From Mesorhizobium sp. M2E.F.Ca.ET.219.01.1.1 (GTDB lineage: Bacteria; Pseudomonadota; Alphaproteobacteria; Rhizobiales; Rhizobiaceae), in assembly GCF_004016445.2 (NCBI RefSeq), contig NZ_SADT02000001.1:725630-789629 (forward strand): a DNA stretch of 64,000 nucleotides, given 5' to 3'. The notes under the pieces were generated by a model that worked only from the letters and a program-made list of their open reading frames with translations, made no database searches and had not been told where the DNA came from. Each line of letters starts with the position of its first letter. Within the stretch, counting starts at the first letter, position 1. Shown here piece after piece: positions 52,474 to 62,659 of the stretch. A program made the position numbers and the translations under genes.

Positions 52474-53404
52474 GCGACCGCCTTTCCGGCTCGATTGGCA
52501 ATCGACGCCGCATGACCGCCTTCCACGGTCAGCGCCATGTGGATGCGCACCAGCGCTTCGGAGGCGAGGCGGTCGGTGTGGTTGACGGTGTAGCTCCAGC
52601 CGAGACGCTTGCACCAGGCAGCCAGCTCCTCGCGGCGAGCCCGGTAAAGCAGGCGATATTCCTCGGCCAGCATCTCGGCGCGGCCGGCGGTCAGCTTGTC
52701 GCCGGTCTCCGGATCGGTGAACTCGGTGCGGCCGGCATAGGGGAAGGTTTCCTCGGCCGGGTCGGCGACCTCGATCAGATGCGCGCGCACGCCGTGGCGG
52801 GCGAGCACGTCGAGCCACGCCATGGTTTCCTCGACCGGGTCGAGGAAATCGCTGACGAGCACGATGTCGCAGAAGCGGCGGATCGCCGACAGGTCGGGCT
52901 TGGCCGGCAGCGCGGCGGCATGGCTCAGCTGGGCGGCGATGCGCTCGGCGCCGTTGCGGGCGGTGAACGGGTCGGTCAGGCCCGGCCAGGCGATGCGCTC
53001 GCCGCTGCGCGACAAAAGCTCGGCCAAGGCGAGCGCCAGCACCAGCGCGCGCGATTCCTTGGAAACGCCGGCGCCGGCGGATTTGTAGAGCATGGAAGGC
53101 GAGGGGTCGGCCCAGAGCCAGACGGTGTGCGCCGCTTCCCATTCGCGATCGCGCACATAGGTATGGTCGTCCCTGGCCGAGCGGCGCCAGTCGATGCGCG
53201 AGGAATCGCCTTCGACATAGGGCCGGAACTGCCAGAAATTCTCGCCGATGCCGCGCTTGCGGCGGCCGTGCCAGCCGGCGATCACCGTGTTGACGATACG
53301 GCGCGCTTCGACCAGCAGGTCCGGCACCAGTGAAGCCCGCAACCGGCCGCGGGCGAGCGCGTCGCGCGTCGCAACCGGTGCCTGGACCTCGCCTATTCGA
53401 CCCA

Positions 53405-53405
<1 letters not shown>
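52470..53405 (-). CDS. DUF58-domain protein, MoxR operon gene 2
   Basis: A 311-residue soluble protein with the DUF58 core: GWHGRRKRGIGENFWQFRPY, EGDSSRIDWRRSARDDHTYV and VWLWADPSPSMLYKS, the last being the MIDAS-like D-x-S-x-S strand. Its start shares a base with the stop of the MoxR gene (TGATG), and its stop overlaps the DUF4159 start (ATGA). The whole operon is therefore translationally coupled. DUF58 proteins accompany MoxR ATPases as VWA-like partners. Function beyond that is inferred from the R. leguminosarum operon. Confidence 0.93.
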
Positions 53406-54409
<1,004 letters not shown>

Positions 54410-54563
54410 GCCGTTCGATCCTTGTGGTTGGAGATACCGGCCTGCATTCTCAATGTCGCAGAATGCCGCGATTCGGCTTCGCCTGGCGCCTGCATTCGAA
54501 CTTAAATCACAGACTTGGGCGGACAAGGCTGACAATCGGGACAACAGTGACTATTTCGTGACC

Positions 54564-55208
54564 ATGGCCGAACGCAGCGAACATCGTCAACAAAGCCCGA
54601 GCGCACAGAGCTTGACGAGCGCTACCGAGGCGCGCGGACTTGAGGCGCTGGTTTCGCGTGCCGCCCGCGCGGGCAAGGGGCCGGCGCCGGTCGAGCGCTG
54701 GAATCCGGATTTCTGCGGCGACCTCGACATGGAGATCAAGGCGGACGGCACCTGGTTCTATCTCGGCACGCCGATTGGCCGCATGCCGCTGGTGCAGCTC
54801 TTTTCCAGCGTGCTGCGCAAGGATTTGGACGGAAAGACCTATCTTGTGACCCCGGTCGAGCGGGTCGGAATCCGCGTCGTCGACGCGCCCTTCATCGCCG
54901 TCGAAATGAATGTGTCCGGGAGCGGCGACGAACAAGTCATCACCTTCCGCACCAATGTCGGCGATGTGGTGGCCGCCGGGCCCGGCCATCCGCTGCGTTT
55001 CGTCGACGAGGACGAAACCGGCGGGCTGAAACCCTATGTGCTGGTGCGCGGACGGCTGGAGGCGCTGGTGGCGCGGGCGGTGATGTATGAGCTGGTCGGG
55101 CATGGCGAGGAGATCGATATCGACGGCAAGACGATGTTCGCCGTCCGCTCGGGCGGCGAGATCTATCCGATCATGCCGGCCGAGAAGCTGAAACGGCTGA
55201 GCGCGTGA
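54564..55208 (+). CDS. DUF1285-domain protein
   Basis: A 214-residue protein: a basic and Ser-rich N-terminal tail, then the DUF1285 domain from about residue 42 (ERWNPDFCGDLDMEIKADGT, WFYLGTPIGRMPLVQLFSSV) with the closing RSGGEIYPIMPAEKLK. Structures in this family look like two small beta-rich subdomains with a ligand pocket, but function is not known. It is divergent from moxR with a 154-bp gap, and its TGA overlaps the NUDIX gene start (TGATG). This trio (DUF1285, NUDIX, CCA transferase) is therefore one operon. Confidence 0.9.
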   Translation: MAERSEHRQQSPSAQSLTSATEARGLEALVSRAARAGKGPAPVERWNPDFCGDLDMEIKADGTWFYLGTPIGRMPLVQLFSSVLRKDLDGKTYLVTPVERVGIRVVDAPFIAVEMNVSGSGDEQVITFRTNVGDVVAAGPGHPLRFVDEDETGGLKPYVLVRGRLEALVARAVMYELVGHGEEIDIDGKTMFAVRSGGEIYPIMPAEKLKRLSA

Positions 55209-55840
55209 TGGACCAGGTGACGCGGGCGCCGTTTTCGATCGCGGATTTCCGGGCGCGGGCCGCAGCGCAGGCCGCGATCACCCCTGGCGAGGATTTCGGC
55301 GATCATCGCTTCAATCCCGATCACCCCAGGCTCCAGCACGTCAAGCCGCTGCGGGACGCGGCCGTGCTCATCCCGGTCGTCGACCGCGCCGAGGGCGCGA
55401 TGGTGCTGCTCACCAAGCGCGCCGAGAAGCTGCGCAGCCATTCCGGCCAGGTGGCGTTTCCAGGCGGCACCATCGATCCGACCGACCCCGGCCCCGAGGC
55501 GACCGCGCTGCGCGAGACCTTCGAGGAGATCGGTCTCGATCGCGACCATATCGAGATCATCGGCCGCATGCCGGATTATGTGTCAGGCAGCGGTTACCGC
55601 ATCGTGCCGGTGCTTGCCGTGGTGCGGCCGGGCTTTTCGCTGACGCTCAATACCGACGAGGTCGACGCTGCCTTCGAGGTTCCCCTGAGTTTCCTGATGG
55701 ACCCGGCCAACCACACGCGCGAGAGCCGCATGTGGAACGATCTCGAATGGTTCTTTTACGATATGCCCTATGGCGACCAGCGCATCTGGGGCGTCACCGC
55801 CGGCATCATCCGCACGCTGTATGAAAGGCTTTATGCGTGA
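55208..55840 (+). CDS. NUDIX hydrolase (CoA pyrophosphatase type)
   Basis: A 210-residue NUDIX protein. The NUDIX box is G-GTIDPTDPGPEATALRETFEEIG, with the catalytic RETFEEIG, and an upstream UPF0035-like signature (LTKRAEKLRSHSGQVAFPGG) marks the CoA-pyrophosphatase branch. It hydrolyses CoA or similar dinucleotides. The start overlaps the DUF1285 stop and the last four bases overlap the GTG start of the CCA transferase gene, making a coupled three-gene unit. Confidence 0.92.
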   Translation: MDQVTRAPFSIADFRARAAAQAAITPGEDFGDHRFNPDHPRLQHVKPLRDAAVLIPVVDRAEGAMVLLTKRAEKLRSHSGQVAFPGGTIDPTDPGPEATALRETFEEIGLDRDHIEIIGRMPDYVSGSGYRIVPVLAVVRPGFSLTLNTDEVDAAFEVPLSFLMDPANHTRESRMWNDLEWFFYDMPYGDQRIWGVTAGIIRTLYERLYA

Positions 55841-57105
55841 GCGTCGAGGTGTCTCTCTCCGGCAGCGCCGATTGGCTGGCCGACAAGCATCTGCAGAAGC
55901 TGCTTGCGGCGCTGAAGCAGGGCGGCGAGGAAGCGCGTGTCGCCGGCGGCGCGGTGCGCAATGCGCTGCTTGGCCAACCGGTGGCCGATATCGACATCGC
56001 CGCGACGACACTGCCCGAAGAGACCATCCGGCGCGCGGAGGCGGCCGGCTTCAAGACGGCGCCGACCGGGATCGAACACGGCACCATCACCGTGATTGCG
56101 GGCGGCAAGCCCTATGAAGTCACCACGCTGCGCGCTGATGTCGAGACCGACGGCCGCCGGGCGAAAGTGACTTTCGGGCGCGACTGGAAGCTTGATGCCG
56201 AGCGGCGCGACTTCACCATCAACGCGCTCTATGCCGAAGCCGACGGCACGGTCGTCGACCTTGTCGGCGGCATTGCCGATATCGAGGCGCGGCGGCTGCG
56301 TTTCATCGGCGACGCGGAGGCACGCATCCGCGAGGACTATCTGCGCATCCTGCGCTTTTTCCGCTTCTTCGCCTGGTATGGCGACGGCCGGCCCGATGCC
56401 GAAGGCTTGAAGGCCTGCGCCAGGCTGAAGGAGGGGCTTGCCCAGCTTTCGGCCGAACGCGTCTGGTCCGAGCTGAAGAAGCTGCTGTCCGCTCCGGATC
56501 CTTCGCGCGCCCTGCTCTGGATGCGCCAGGCAGGCGTGCTGTCGGCCGTGCTCCCGGAGAGCGAGAAATGGGGCATCGACGCCATCCACGGCCTGGCCAG
56601 GACCGGAAAGGATCTCGGCTGGACCGCCGATCCGATGCTGCGGCTCGAGGCAATCGTCCCGCCCGATGCCGCGCGCATGAAGACGCTTGGCGAACGGCTG
56701 CGGCTTTCGAATGACGAGGCCGCTCGCCTGCGGCATTGGGCGCTGACCATCGCTCCGGACGCGAAGATGACCGAGACCGAGCTGGCCAAGAAACTCTACT
56801 ACGGCGACCGCGACGGCTATCTCGATCGTATTCGGCTGGCGCTTGCCGCCGCGCGGACGCGTGCCGTCGAGGACAATCAGGCGATGATGGAGGCGGGCGG
56901 TTTTTCGCGTCTGCTCAATTTCGCGCTGAGATGGGAAAAGCCGGTGTTTCCGATCAAGGGCGCCGACCTGACCGAACTTGGCGCGTCACCGGGGCCGAAG
57001 CTCGGCGCGACCCTGAAGAATCTCGAAAGGGAATGGGTCGGGTCGGGCTTCATGCTGGAACGCGACGCGCTGATGGAACGCGCCGCGCAGGCTCTGGAAA
57101 TTTAG
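55837..57105 (+). CDS. CCA tRNA nucleotidyltransferase
   Basis: A 422-residue class II nucleotidyltransferase that adds or repairs the CCA end of tRNA. The active-site block is AGGAVRNALLGQPVADIDIA, with both catalytic Asp in DID. Downstream elements are RRDFTINALYAEADG, and the neck and body with EDYLRILRFFRFFAWYG. GTG is used as the start and overlaps the NUDIX stop (GTGA). It is the last gene of the DUF1285-NUDIX-CCA operon. Confidence 0.95.
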   Translation: MSVEVSLSGSADWLADKHLQKLLAALKQGGEEARVAGGAVRNALLGQPVADIDIAATTLPEETIRRAEAAGFKTAPTGIEHGTITVIAGGKPYEVTTLRADVETDGRRAKVTFGRDWKLDAERRDFTINALYAEADGTVVDLVGGIADIEARRLRFIGDAEARIREDYLRILRFFRFFAWYGDGRPDAEGLKACARLKEGLAQLSAERVWSELKKLLSAPDPSRALLWMRQAGVLSAVLPESEKWGIDAIHGLARTGKDLGWTADPMLRLEAIVPPDAARMKTLGERLRLSNDEAARLRHWALTIAPDAKMTETELAKKLYYGDRDGYLDRIRLALAAARTRAVEDNQAMMEAGGFSRLLNFALRWEKPVFPIKGADLTELGASPGPKLGATLKNLEREWVGSGFMLERDALMERAAQALEI

Positions 57106-57131
57106 TTTCCAGCGGGAGCGGACGCCGCCTG

Positions 57132-58112
57132 TCAATGGATCGCCACAGGAGCCAGCGCCCGCGAGAGACTTGCCTCGCCCTTGCCGTAGATGGACGGGTC
57201 GTAGTTCGCCAGCGTATCGGTGCGGGCCGTGTTGAGAAGGTCATTGGTGATCTGCACCGGCGTCGCCTTGGTGAACTTGCTACCGATGATCGCGGCGTAG
57301 CCCGAGATGATCGGCGCGGCGAACGACGTTCCGTAAAGACCGGTCTTGTCGCCTTCGACGCCGACCACCAGGAAGTGGCTCTGCACCTGCGTATCGGTGC
57401 CCGCGTAGTCGGAATACCAGGCAAGCTGAGCCTTGTTGGCCGTCGTGCCGTTCGTCGATAGCGCGCCGACGAAGATCGCCGTCGATTTGCCGATCAAGGC
57501 GAGGTCGAGATAGTCCTGCTGGCCGTTGATGGCCGCGCCGACGGCGACGGCGTCGTTGCCGGCCGCCTTGGAGACGACGGCCGTTCCCCTGGTCGCATAG
57601 TTGATGATCGAGGCCTCTTCCGGAGCCCACCAGATCTGATTCACACTATAGCCCGCGGTGGTGTACATGCCGTAGCTGAGGTTCAGCACGTTGAGACCGC
57701 GTGCCAGCGAGACGGCCGAACCCGTCGAGAAATCCTTGGAGCGGATGGTCGCCGATGGGGCGATCATGCTCGCCTCCTCGCGCGTCCATTCACCGTGCCG
57801 CTGCGTCTGCACGCCAATGCCGAAATTGCCGGAAAAGCGATCTGAACTGCTGAAGTCGTCGACCATGGTGATGGTGACGCCTCTGCCCTTGTAGCCGGCT
57901 GCCCAAGCGGCGCCGACGTCGGGGCTCATCCAGTTCTGCACGGCCTGCGTCGTGCCCGCGACCGGGATCTTGGCGCTCACGCATATGGACTGAACGCCGT
58001 GGCACAGCACAGCCGTCTCGTCCGCGTCGGGCACTTCCTGCGCCGATGCCATGGACGCCGGCAGCAGGACCAGAGCCGCGGCAATGCCGAACTTCCAGAA
58101 ATTACCAGACAT
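57132..58112 (-). CDS. Subtilisin-like (S8) serine protease, secreted, atypical
   Basis: A 326-residue exported protease. The signal peptide MSGNFWKFGIAAALVLLPAS ends near MASAQ. Catalytic candidates are D85/D86 in VTITMVDDFSSS, H106 in VQTQRHGEWTRE, oxyanion N186 in SKAAGNDAVA and S263 in YGTSFAAPIISG. The His motif is unusual: HGEWTREEASMIAP in place of the HGTxVAG of typical subtilisins. No propeptide is apparent, which is rare for secreted subtilisins. GGGAG six bases upstream fixes the start. It is 85 bp downstream of the exported protein gene 58198-58776 on the same strand, with which it may form a pair. Confidence 0.87.
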   Translation of the reverse strand: MSGNFWKFGIAAALVLLPASMASAQEVPDADETAVLCHGVQSICVSAKIPVAGTTQAVQNWMSPDVGAAWAAGYKGRGVTITMVDDFSSSDRFSGNFGIGVQTQRHGEWTREEASMIAPSATIRSKDFSTGSAVSLARGLNVLNLSYGMYTTAGYSVNQIWWAPEEASIINYATRGTAVVSKAAGNDAVAVGAAINGQQDYLDLALIGKSTAIFVGALSTNGTTANKAQLAWYSDYAGTDTQVQSHFLVVGVEGDKTGLYGTSFAAPIISGYAAIIGSKFTKATPVQITNDLLNTARTDTLANYDPSIYGKGEASLSRALAPVAIH

Positions 58113-58197
58113 GATCTTACTCCCGGTCAAACAAGAAGGCGGATGAATTTACGAAATTTGGGCGCCGGAACACTTTCCATCGAAGGCCTTCCGGCGA

Positions 58198-58776
58198 TCA
58201 GAACGTAACGCGGTAGTTGAGCCACAGATGCAGCCTCTCGGGTGAAGCGTTGACCAGATGCGTCAGCGTCTCCTCGGGTGATGCCTCGCCCGCTGCCAGC
58301 CGGCAATTGACGCTGTAGCTGCCCAGGTCGCCGTAGTCGGCCACGCAGGGCTTTTCGGTCAGGGCGCCGCCGATGGTCGAGGTGACCGACAGGGACAGGG
58401 TGCTGTTCGGATTCGGATGGGTCTGGGTGAGAAAACCGAATTTCAGGCTGGGCGCGATGCTGTATTTCTCGGCTTGCTCGCCGGTGCCGAACCCCCAGAG
58501 AAAGCCCGTATCGGGCGTGATCTGCGTGAGGAAGTCGACATGCATGTCGACCCAGCTCGCGTGATACCAATGGCTGAAGGAGACCCAGCTTCCGCCCTGC
58601 AATTCATAGCCGCCATTGCCGAGGCCCCTGGCCTTGTCGCTGAGCGGAGAGCCCTGATGGATATCGACGAGCGAGGTCGTCCATTCCTGGGCCATTGCCG
58701 TGGACGCAAAGGAAAGAGCGCACAACAGGAGCGCCGCCGCGCAGAGACCGACTCCGATGTTGGACCGCTCGCGCAT
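58198..58776 (-). CDS. Exported protein, possible small outer-membrane beta-barrel
   Basis: A 192-residue protein. The signal peptide MRERSNIGVGLCAAALLLCA continues to STAMAQ. The mature part alternates polar and hydrophobic residues in strand-like blocks (QGGSWVSFSHWYHASWVDMH, SIAPSLKFGFLTQTHP, TLSLSVTSTIGGA) and ends in LHLWLNYRVTF. A terminal Phe is the usual end of an outer-membrane barrel. One Cys pair (CVADYGDLGSYSVNC) could form a disulfide. No family is recognised. It lies upstream of the S8 protease gene on the same strand. Confidence 0.6.
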   Translation of the reverse strand: MRERSNIGVGLCAAALLLCALSFASTAMAQEWTTSLVDIHQGSPLSDKARGLGNGGYELQGGSWVSFSHWYHASWVDMHVDFLTQITPDTGFLWGFGTGEQAEKYSIAPSLKFGFLTQTHPNPNSTLSLSVTSTIGGALTEKPCVADYGDLGSYSVNCRLAAGEASPEETLTHLVNASPERLHLWLNYRVTF

Positions 58777-59050
58777 GCGCGAAGCACCTCGCCCCACCAC
58801 TCCGGCCAGCGCCTTGATGGCGAAGGGCTCCTCGGGCAGCCGCCTCTGGCCGGATCATATGCGGCAGAGTCGCACGCGGACCGTTACCGGGAAGTTATCC
58901 AAGCTGCTACGAATATAAGAATTTGCTTGAATTATGCGGAAAAATGCCTCCGCCGGCGATCCAAAGAACCGCCCGCGGAGAGGGCATGCCGGAACCAACG
59001 TTGGCTCTTGCCTGTCGGCTTGCGTGGTCCGAATTCGGCGATGTAGCCGC

Positions 59051-59236
59051 TTAGGCGGCGTCGCGGACCTTCTGGATGCGCGAGCGGATCGCCTCGATCA
59101 TCGTCTCGCGGATGATGGTCTCGCCATGCGTTTCACGCATATGCTCGACAGCGCGGCGCATGACCTCCGCTTCTTCCTCAGCGCGCGTATGCCAGTCACA
59201 GCCGGGAACCAGCGATCCACATTGAAATTCCTTCAT
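59051..59236 (-). CDS. DUF1059-domain small protein
   Basis: A 61-residue protein: MKEFQCGSLVPGCDWHTRAE, then a helical half (EEEAEVMRRAVEHMRETHGE) ending VRDAA. The Cys/Cys/His arrangement (C6, C13, H16, H32, H37) suggests a small metal-binding fold and matches what is known of DUF1059. GGAAAA precedes the start. It stands alone downstream of the DUF1344 gene and its terminator. Confidence 0.85.
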   Translation of the reverse strand: MKEFQCGSLVPGCDWHTRAEEEAEVMRRAVEHMRETHGETIIRETMIEAIRSRIQKVRDAA

Positions 59237-59410
59237 GGGGATTTTCCTTTCCTCGCGACGGGGCTGCTCAGCCAGAGCGCTCCAGCCATTTGTCTTTATG
59301 CAATCCCGCCCAAAGCCGATGCGCGTTTTCGCAGGATTGCCCGGATGGATATCAATAACACACGCCGCCGCTTTCGGTTGCACGAAGAAGTGGCCGGGGG
59401 CGGTCGGCGC

Positions 59411-59457
59411 GGTAAAAGCATGAAACGAAGGGCGAAGCACTGGTGCTTCGCCCTTCG
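59411..59457 (-). terminator. Terminator after the DUF1344 gene
   Basis: On the minus strand a perfect 15-base stem, CGAAGGGCGAAGCAC and GTGCTTCGCCCTTCG, with a two-base gap at the tip is followed by TTTCATGCTTTT. It lies 56 bp after the stop of the gene at 59513. Confidence 0.8.
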
Positions 59458-59512
59458 CGCCGCCTGAGCCTGCTATGCCTCGCCGGGCGGTTTCCTGGAA
59501 TTGCTCCAGCCG

Positions 59513-59773
59513 CTACTTCATGATCTTGACGGCTTCGGCAATTTTTTTCTTGCCGCTCATGTCCCAGGACACGCGAACCTTCTCACCGGCCTGAATGCCG
59601 GGATCCTTGAAGGCCTTGGACAGGGTGAAGGTCGATCCGTTGTCCAGAACAAGGCTCATGGCCGTCCCGTCAAAGCTCTTCACGGTTCCCGTAGTGTGCT
59701 TGACCGCCGCGAACGCGGCGCCACCGGAGGCGAGAAAAGCGACGGTTGCCGCCGTCACGATAAGCTTGCGCAT
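59513..59773 (-). CDS. DUF1344-type exported small protein
   Basis: An 86-residue protein with the signal peptide MRKLIVTAATVAFLASGGAA cleaved near FAAV. The short mature domain (TGTVKSFDGTAMSLVLDNGS, TFTLSKAF, GIQAGEKVRVSWD) has a beta-barrel-like strand pattern and a Lys-rich end KKKIAEAVKIMK. The pattern agrees with DUF1344. It is monocistronic with a clear terminator. No biochemical role is known. Confidence 0.8.
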   Translation of the reverse strand: MRKLIVTAATVAFLASGGAAFAAVKHTTGTVKSFDGTAMSLVLDNGSTFTLSKAFKDPGIQAGEKVRVSWDMSGKKKIAEAVKIMK

Positions 59774-60027
59774 GGCATGCTCTCCTGGAATGAAGGCGCC
59801 TGTTGGATCAGGCACCCCTCTTTGCTCAGGGCCGTCAAGTCGCGTCGAGTCGCGGTCGTGGGACGCGATGATCGCCACCTCTGCCGCCGGCGCTTCCCGG
59901 CCCCAACCTTAAATAACTCAATTTTTTCAAAAGGATATTAGACGAAAAAGATATCTGTCCGCCACATTGCCTGCCAAGATTCGGCGAATGGGACAGCAAT
60001 GCGGCCGCCGCCGCGATCACCGGATCG

Positions 60028-60942
60028 TTACGGCCATTTTACCTCGGGCGGCAGGCTGGACAGGATCGAGTCGACATTGCCCCCGGTCTTCAGGCCGAAG
60101 ATGGTGCCGCGATCGTGAAGCAAGTTGAATTCGACGTAGCGGCCGCGCCGGATCAGCTGTTCGTCGCGCTCGCCGTCGGTCCAGTTCTGGTTGAAGTTGC
60201 CCCGAACCAGATGTGCGTAGACGACGAGGAAGGAACGGCCGACATCCTGAACGAAATTCAGATCGGCGTTCCAGCTGCCCTTGTCCTCGTCCGAATGCAG
60301 CCAGTCGAAGAAGATACCGCCGATGCCGCGCGGCTCATTGCGGTGCGGCAGGAAGAAGTACTCGTCGCACCAGGCCTTGAATTTCGGGTAGTCGGCGACG
60401 GCGGCGTTCTTCTCGCAGGCGAACTGCATGGCGCGGTGGAAGGCGATCGTGTCGGGATCGTCCTGGGTGCGGCGGCGGTCGAGCACCGGCGTCAGATCGG
60501 CGCCGCCGCCGAACCACTGGCGCGTGGTGACGACCATGCGCGTGTTCATGTGCACGGCCGGCACGTTGGGGTTCCAGGGATGCGCGATAAGCGAAATGCC
60601 GCTGGCCCAGAAGCGCGGGTCCTCCTCGGCGCCGGGAATCTGCTTCCTGAATTCGGGCGAGAATTCGCCATGGACGGTCGAAGTGTGCACGCCGACCTTC
60701 TCGAAGACGCGGCCGCGCATCATCGACATCGTGCCGCCGCCACCGCGGCCTTCGTCGCGTTCCCAGGGAGTCTTTTCGAAATGGCCCGGCGACCATGACG
60801 CTTGCGGGCCGGTGAGTTCCTGCTCGATCTGCTCGAAGGTGGCGCAGATACGCTCGCGCAGCGCTTCGAACCAGAGGCGGGCCTTCATCTTCTTCTGTTC
60901 GATGTCGGCCGGCAGCCCCACCGGAAGGTCAGGTCGTTCCAA
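60028..60942 (-). CDS. hemF: Oxygen-dependent coproporphyrinogen III oxidase
   Basis: A 304-residue cytoplasmic enzyme that makes protoporphyrinogen IX in haem synthesis. Signatures include [55 protein letters not shown] and [12 protein letters not shown]. Length and the [14 protein letters not shown] start agree with family members. The gene is divergent from a small gene at 61064. Confidence 0.97.
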   Translation of the reverse strand: MERPDLPVGLPADIEQKKMKARLWFEALRERICATFEQIEQELTGPQASWSPGHFEKTPWERDEGRGGGGTMSMMRGRVFEKVGVHTSTVHGEFSPEFRKQIPGAEEDPRFWASGISLIAHPWNPNVPAVHMNTRMVVTTRQWFGGGADLTPVLDRRRTQDDPDTIAFHRAMQFACEKNAAVADYPKFKAWCDEYFFLPHRNEPRGIGGIFFDWLHSDEDKGSWNADLNFVQDVGRSFLVVYAHLVRGNFNQNWTDGERDEQLIRRGRYVEFNLLHDRGTIFGLKTGGNVDSILSSLPPEVKWP

Positions 60943-61063
60943 TTCAGTCTCCAGCTATGGGCGCACTTGCCTGACAAATGACTCGTTTTTTCTGCGCGCG
61001 ATCCCTAATCTCTTAAAGACAAGGGTCAAGTCCTGTCTGACCAAGGTGCAAAGGAGTTCCTTC

Positions 61064-61321
61064 GTGCGCACCCCGGCAAGACCGCCGCTGGATGGCTTGA
61101 AGAAGAGGCTGGAGCGCTCGCGCGGCGAGCGCGCAAACCTGCCGCGCGACGGTTTCCTGCGCGAGACCTTCGTGCTGCCGCGGCCGGCGGCGCGCCTCAA
61201 GGCCAAGGAATGGTTTGAGCGCTTCCCGAAGCAGGCCTATTGGACCGAGATCGAAAGCTGGTTCGAACGTCCGGGCGATGTGATCGAGTTCACCATGCGG
61301 CGGCTGCCGGCGGCGGATTGA
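61064..61321 (+). CDS. Small basic protein of unknown function
   Basis: An 85-residue protein starting at a GTG with AAGGAG seven bases upstream: MRTPARPPLDGLKKRLERSR, then GERANLPRDGFLRETFVLPR and a mixed tail with AYWTEIESWFERPGDVIEFT ending PAAD. It is strongly charged, without signal peptide. I recognise no family, though the ending looks like a structured alpha/beta unit. It lies between divergent hemF and convergent soxR (3-bp gap to the soxR stop). Confidence 0.65.
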   Translation: MRTPARPPLDGLKKRLERSRGERANLPRDGFLRETFVLPRPAARLKAKEWFERFPKQAYWTEIESWFERPGDVIEFTMRRLPAAD

Positions 61322-61324
61322 GCA

Positions 61325-61768
61325 TCAACCTACCACCAACCGCCTCGCGCCCGTTCCCTCCTTGGCCAGCCGGTCTTCCTTGTTCCTCAGCGGGCATTTG
61401 TCGATCGACATGCAGCCGCAGCCGATGCAGTCGGTCAGGCCGTCGCGCAATTTCTTCATCTGGGCGATCTTGTGGTCGAGCTCGTCGCGCCAGGCCGTCG
61501 AAAGCAGGTTCCAGTCCTCGCGCGTCGGGGTGCGTTCTTCGGGCAGGGACTGGAATGCTTGGGCGATGTCGGCAAGCGAGATCCCGACCTCCTGGGCGAC
61601 GCGGATGATCGCCACGCGCCGCAGCACATCGCGGCCGTAGCGGCGCTGGTTGCCGGACGTGCGATGGCTGCGGATCAGCCCACGCGCCTCGTAGAAATGC
61701 AGCGCCGATACCGCGACGCCGCTGCGCATGGAGACCTGGCCGACCGTCAATTCCCTCACCGGAGCCAT
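61325..61768 (-). CDS. soxR: Redox-sensing transcriptional regulator SoxR
   Basis: A 147-residue MerR-family activator. The N-terminal helix-turn-helix is [20 protein letters not shown], then the dimerisation helix. The [2Fe-2S] cluster is bound by [12 protein letters not shown] (C-x2-C-x-C-x5-C) near residues 115-126. Oxidation of the cluster by redox-cycling agents activates transcription. The start [10 protein letters not shown] lies 18 bp from a SoxR operator, which also faces a short plus-strand frame. No soxS is present, as usual in alphaproteobacteria. Confidence 0.96.
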   Translation of the reverse strand: MAPVRELTVGQVSMRSGVAVSALHFYEARGLIRSHRTSGNQRRYGRDVLRRVAIIRVAQEVGISLADIAQAFQSLPEERTPTREDWNLLSTAWRDELDHKIAQMKKLRDGLTDCIGCGCMSIDKCPLRNKEDRLAKEGTGARRLVVG

Positions 61769-61786
61769 TTTCGAATTCCCGCTTGA

Positions 61787-61804
61787 CCTTAAGTTAAGTT
61801 GAGC
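61787..61804. promoter_or_regulatory. SoxR operator
   Basis: CCTTAAGTTAAGTTGAGC matches the E. coli soxS operator CCTCAAGTTAACTTGAGG at 15 of 18 positions. On the plus strand TTGACC (61783-61788) overlaps it, and TAGCGA follows after 19 bases, the long spacer typical of SoxR-controlled promoters. Confidence 0.8.
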
Positions 61805-61825
61805 TTGTAGCGAAGGGAGGACGAT

Positions 61826-61897
61826 ATGGCAAACGCAGGAGAAGGCGATGTGCGCCTGGGTGAAAATGATGGCGGAAGGGACAGCCGTTCGGGATAG
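61826..61897 (+). CDS. Short reading frame behind the SoxR-type promoter
   Basis: A 23-codon frame, [20 protein letters not shown] then RSG and a stop. It begins seven bases after a GGGAGG that follows the SoxR-type promoter on the plus strand. The ribosome site is good, but the peptide resembles nothing I know and lies just before the 3' end of trmL on the other strand. It may be a remnant of a deleted SoxR target or only the 5' end of an untranslated RNA. Confidence 0.3.
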   Translation: MANAGEGDVRLGENDGGRDSRSG

Positions 61898-61916
61898 CGA
61901 GGAAACCCGACGCGTC

Positions 61917-62375
61917 CTAGCCGAGCTGGCGGAGCGCTTCGCCCGCGACCATGGCGACCGACAGCGCGACATTGATGCTGCGCGCGCCCGGCCGCATCGG
62001 AATGGTCAGTCGGGCATCCGCCGCTTGATGGACTTCTTCCGTGACGCCGGCGGACTCGCGGCCGAACAGAAGAATGTCGCCGGCGGCGAAAGCAAAGCCG
62101 GTATAGGCGGTCGCGGCCTTGGTGGTGAGCAGCACCAGGCGGCGCGCATGCGCTTTTCGCCATTCCTCGAAGGCGTGCCAGTCGGCATGGCGGGTGAGCG
62201 CCGCCATTTCGAGGTAGTCCATGCCGGCCCGTTTCAGCGCGCGGTCGGAGAGCGGGAAGCCGGCCGGCTCGATGATATCGACACCGATGTCGAGGCAGGC
62301 GGCGAAGCGCAGGATTGTCCCGGTGTTGCCGGCGATATCCGGCTGGTAGAGCGCGATGCGGAGACGATCGTTCAT
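61917..62375 (-). CDS. trmL: tRNA (cytidine/uridine-2'-O-)-methyltransferase TrmL
   Basis: A 152-residue SPOUT methyltransferase with the deep knot. The N-terminal strand is [20 protein letters not shown], then [20 protein letters not shown]. The knot is formed by [12 protein letters not shown] and [20 protein letters not shown]. It methylates the wobble 2'-OH of tRNA-Leu in bacteria where it has been studied. The start follows a clear purine-rich region near 62380. Confidence 0.94.
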   Translation of the reverse strand: MNDRLRIALYQPDIAGNTGTILRFAACLDIGVDIIEPAGFPLSDRALKRAGMDYLEMAALTRHADWHAFEEWRKAHARRLVLLTTKAATAYTGFAFAAGDILLFGRESAGVTEEVHQAADARLTIPMRPGARSINVALSVAMVAGEALRQLG

Positions 62376-62515
62376 TTTCGCATCCTGCTAATAAGTGGCA
62401 GATCGGCCACAGGCATCTCCGGCTTTCGGCGATTTCTGGACTGGCGGGTGGCCATTTTCTGCGAAGTCGAGTATATGCCCACCATCGTCAACCCGAACCG
62501 AATGGAGGGGAATAC

Positions 62516-62593
62516 ATGATGACCATGCACATCCAGCGCCTCTCCTGGGCTCTCGTATGCCCAATGGCGGTTTCGGTACGACGATTCTTCTGA
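62516..62593 (+). CDS. Possible leader peptide
   Basis: A 25-codon frame: MMTMHIQRLSWALVCPMAVS then VRRFF. GGAGGGG lies six bases before the first ATG, an unusually strong site for so short a frame. It precedes the protein gene at 62660 by 66 bp. A leader or small-protein role is possible, but no run of one amino acid marks it as an attenuator. Confidence 0.35.
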   Translation: MMTMHIQRLSWALVCPMAVSVRRFF

Positions 62594-62659
62594 CACTTTA
62601 AGTCTTCATCGCACCGATTCCCGCCGAACCCAGTTTTCGGCTCTCGAAGGAATCTTGCG

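Noticed and set aside
49654..53142. A 1162-codon version of the DUF4159 frame
   Set aside because: The first 223 codons run antiparallel in meaning to DUF58 (same strand, other frame); the family start is MSWLPLSFG at 52473.
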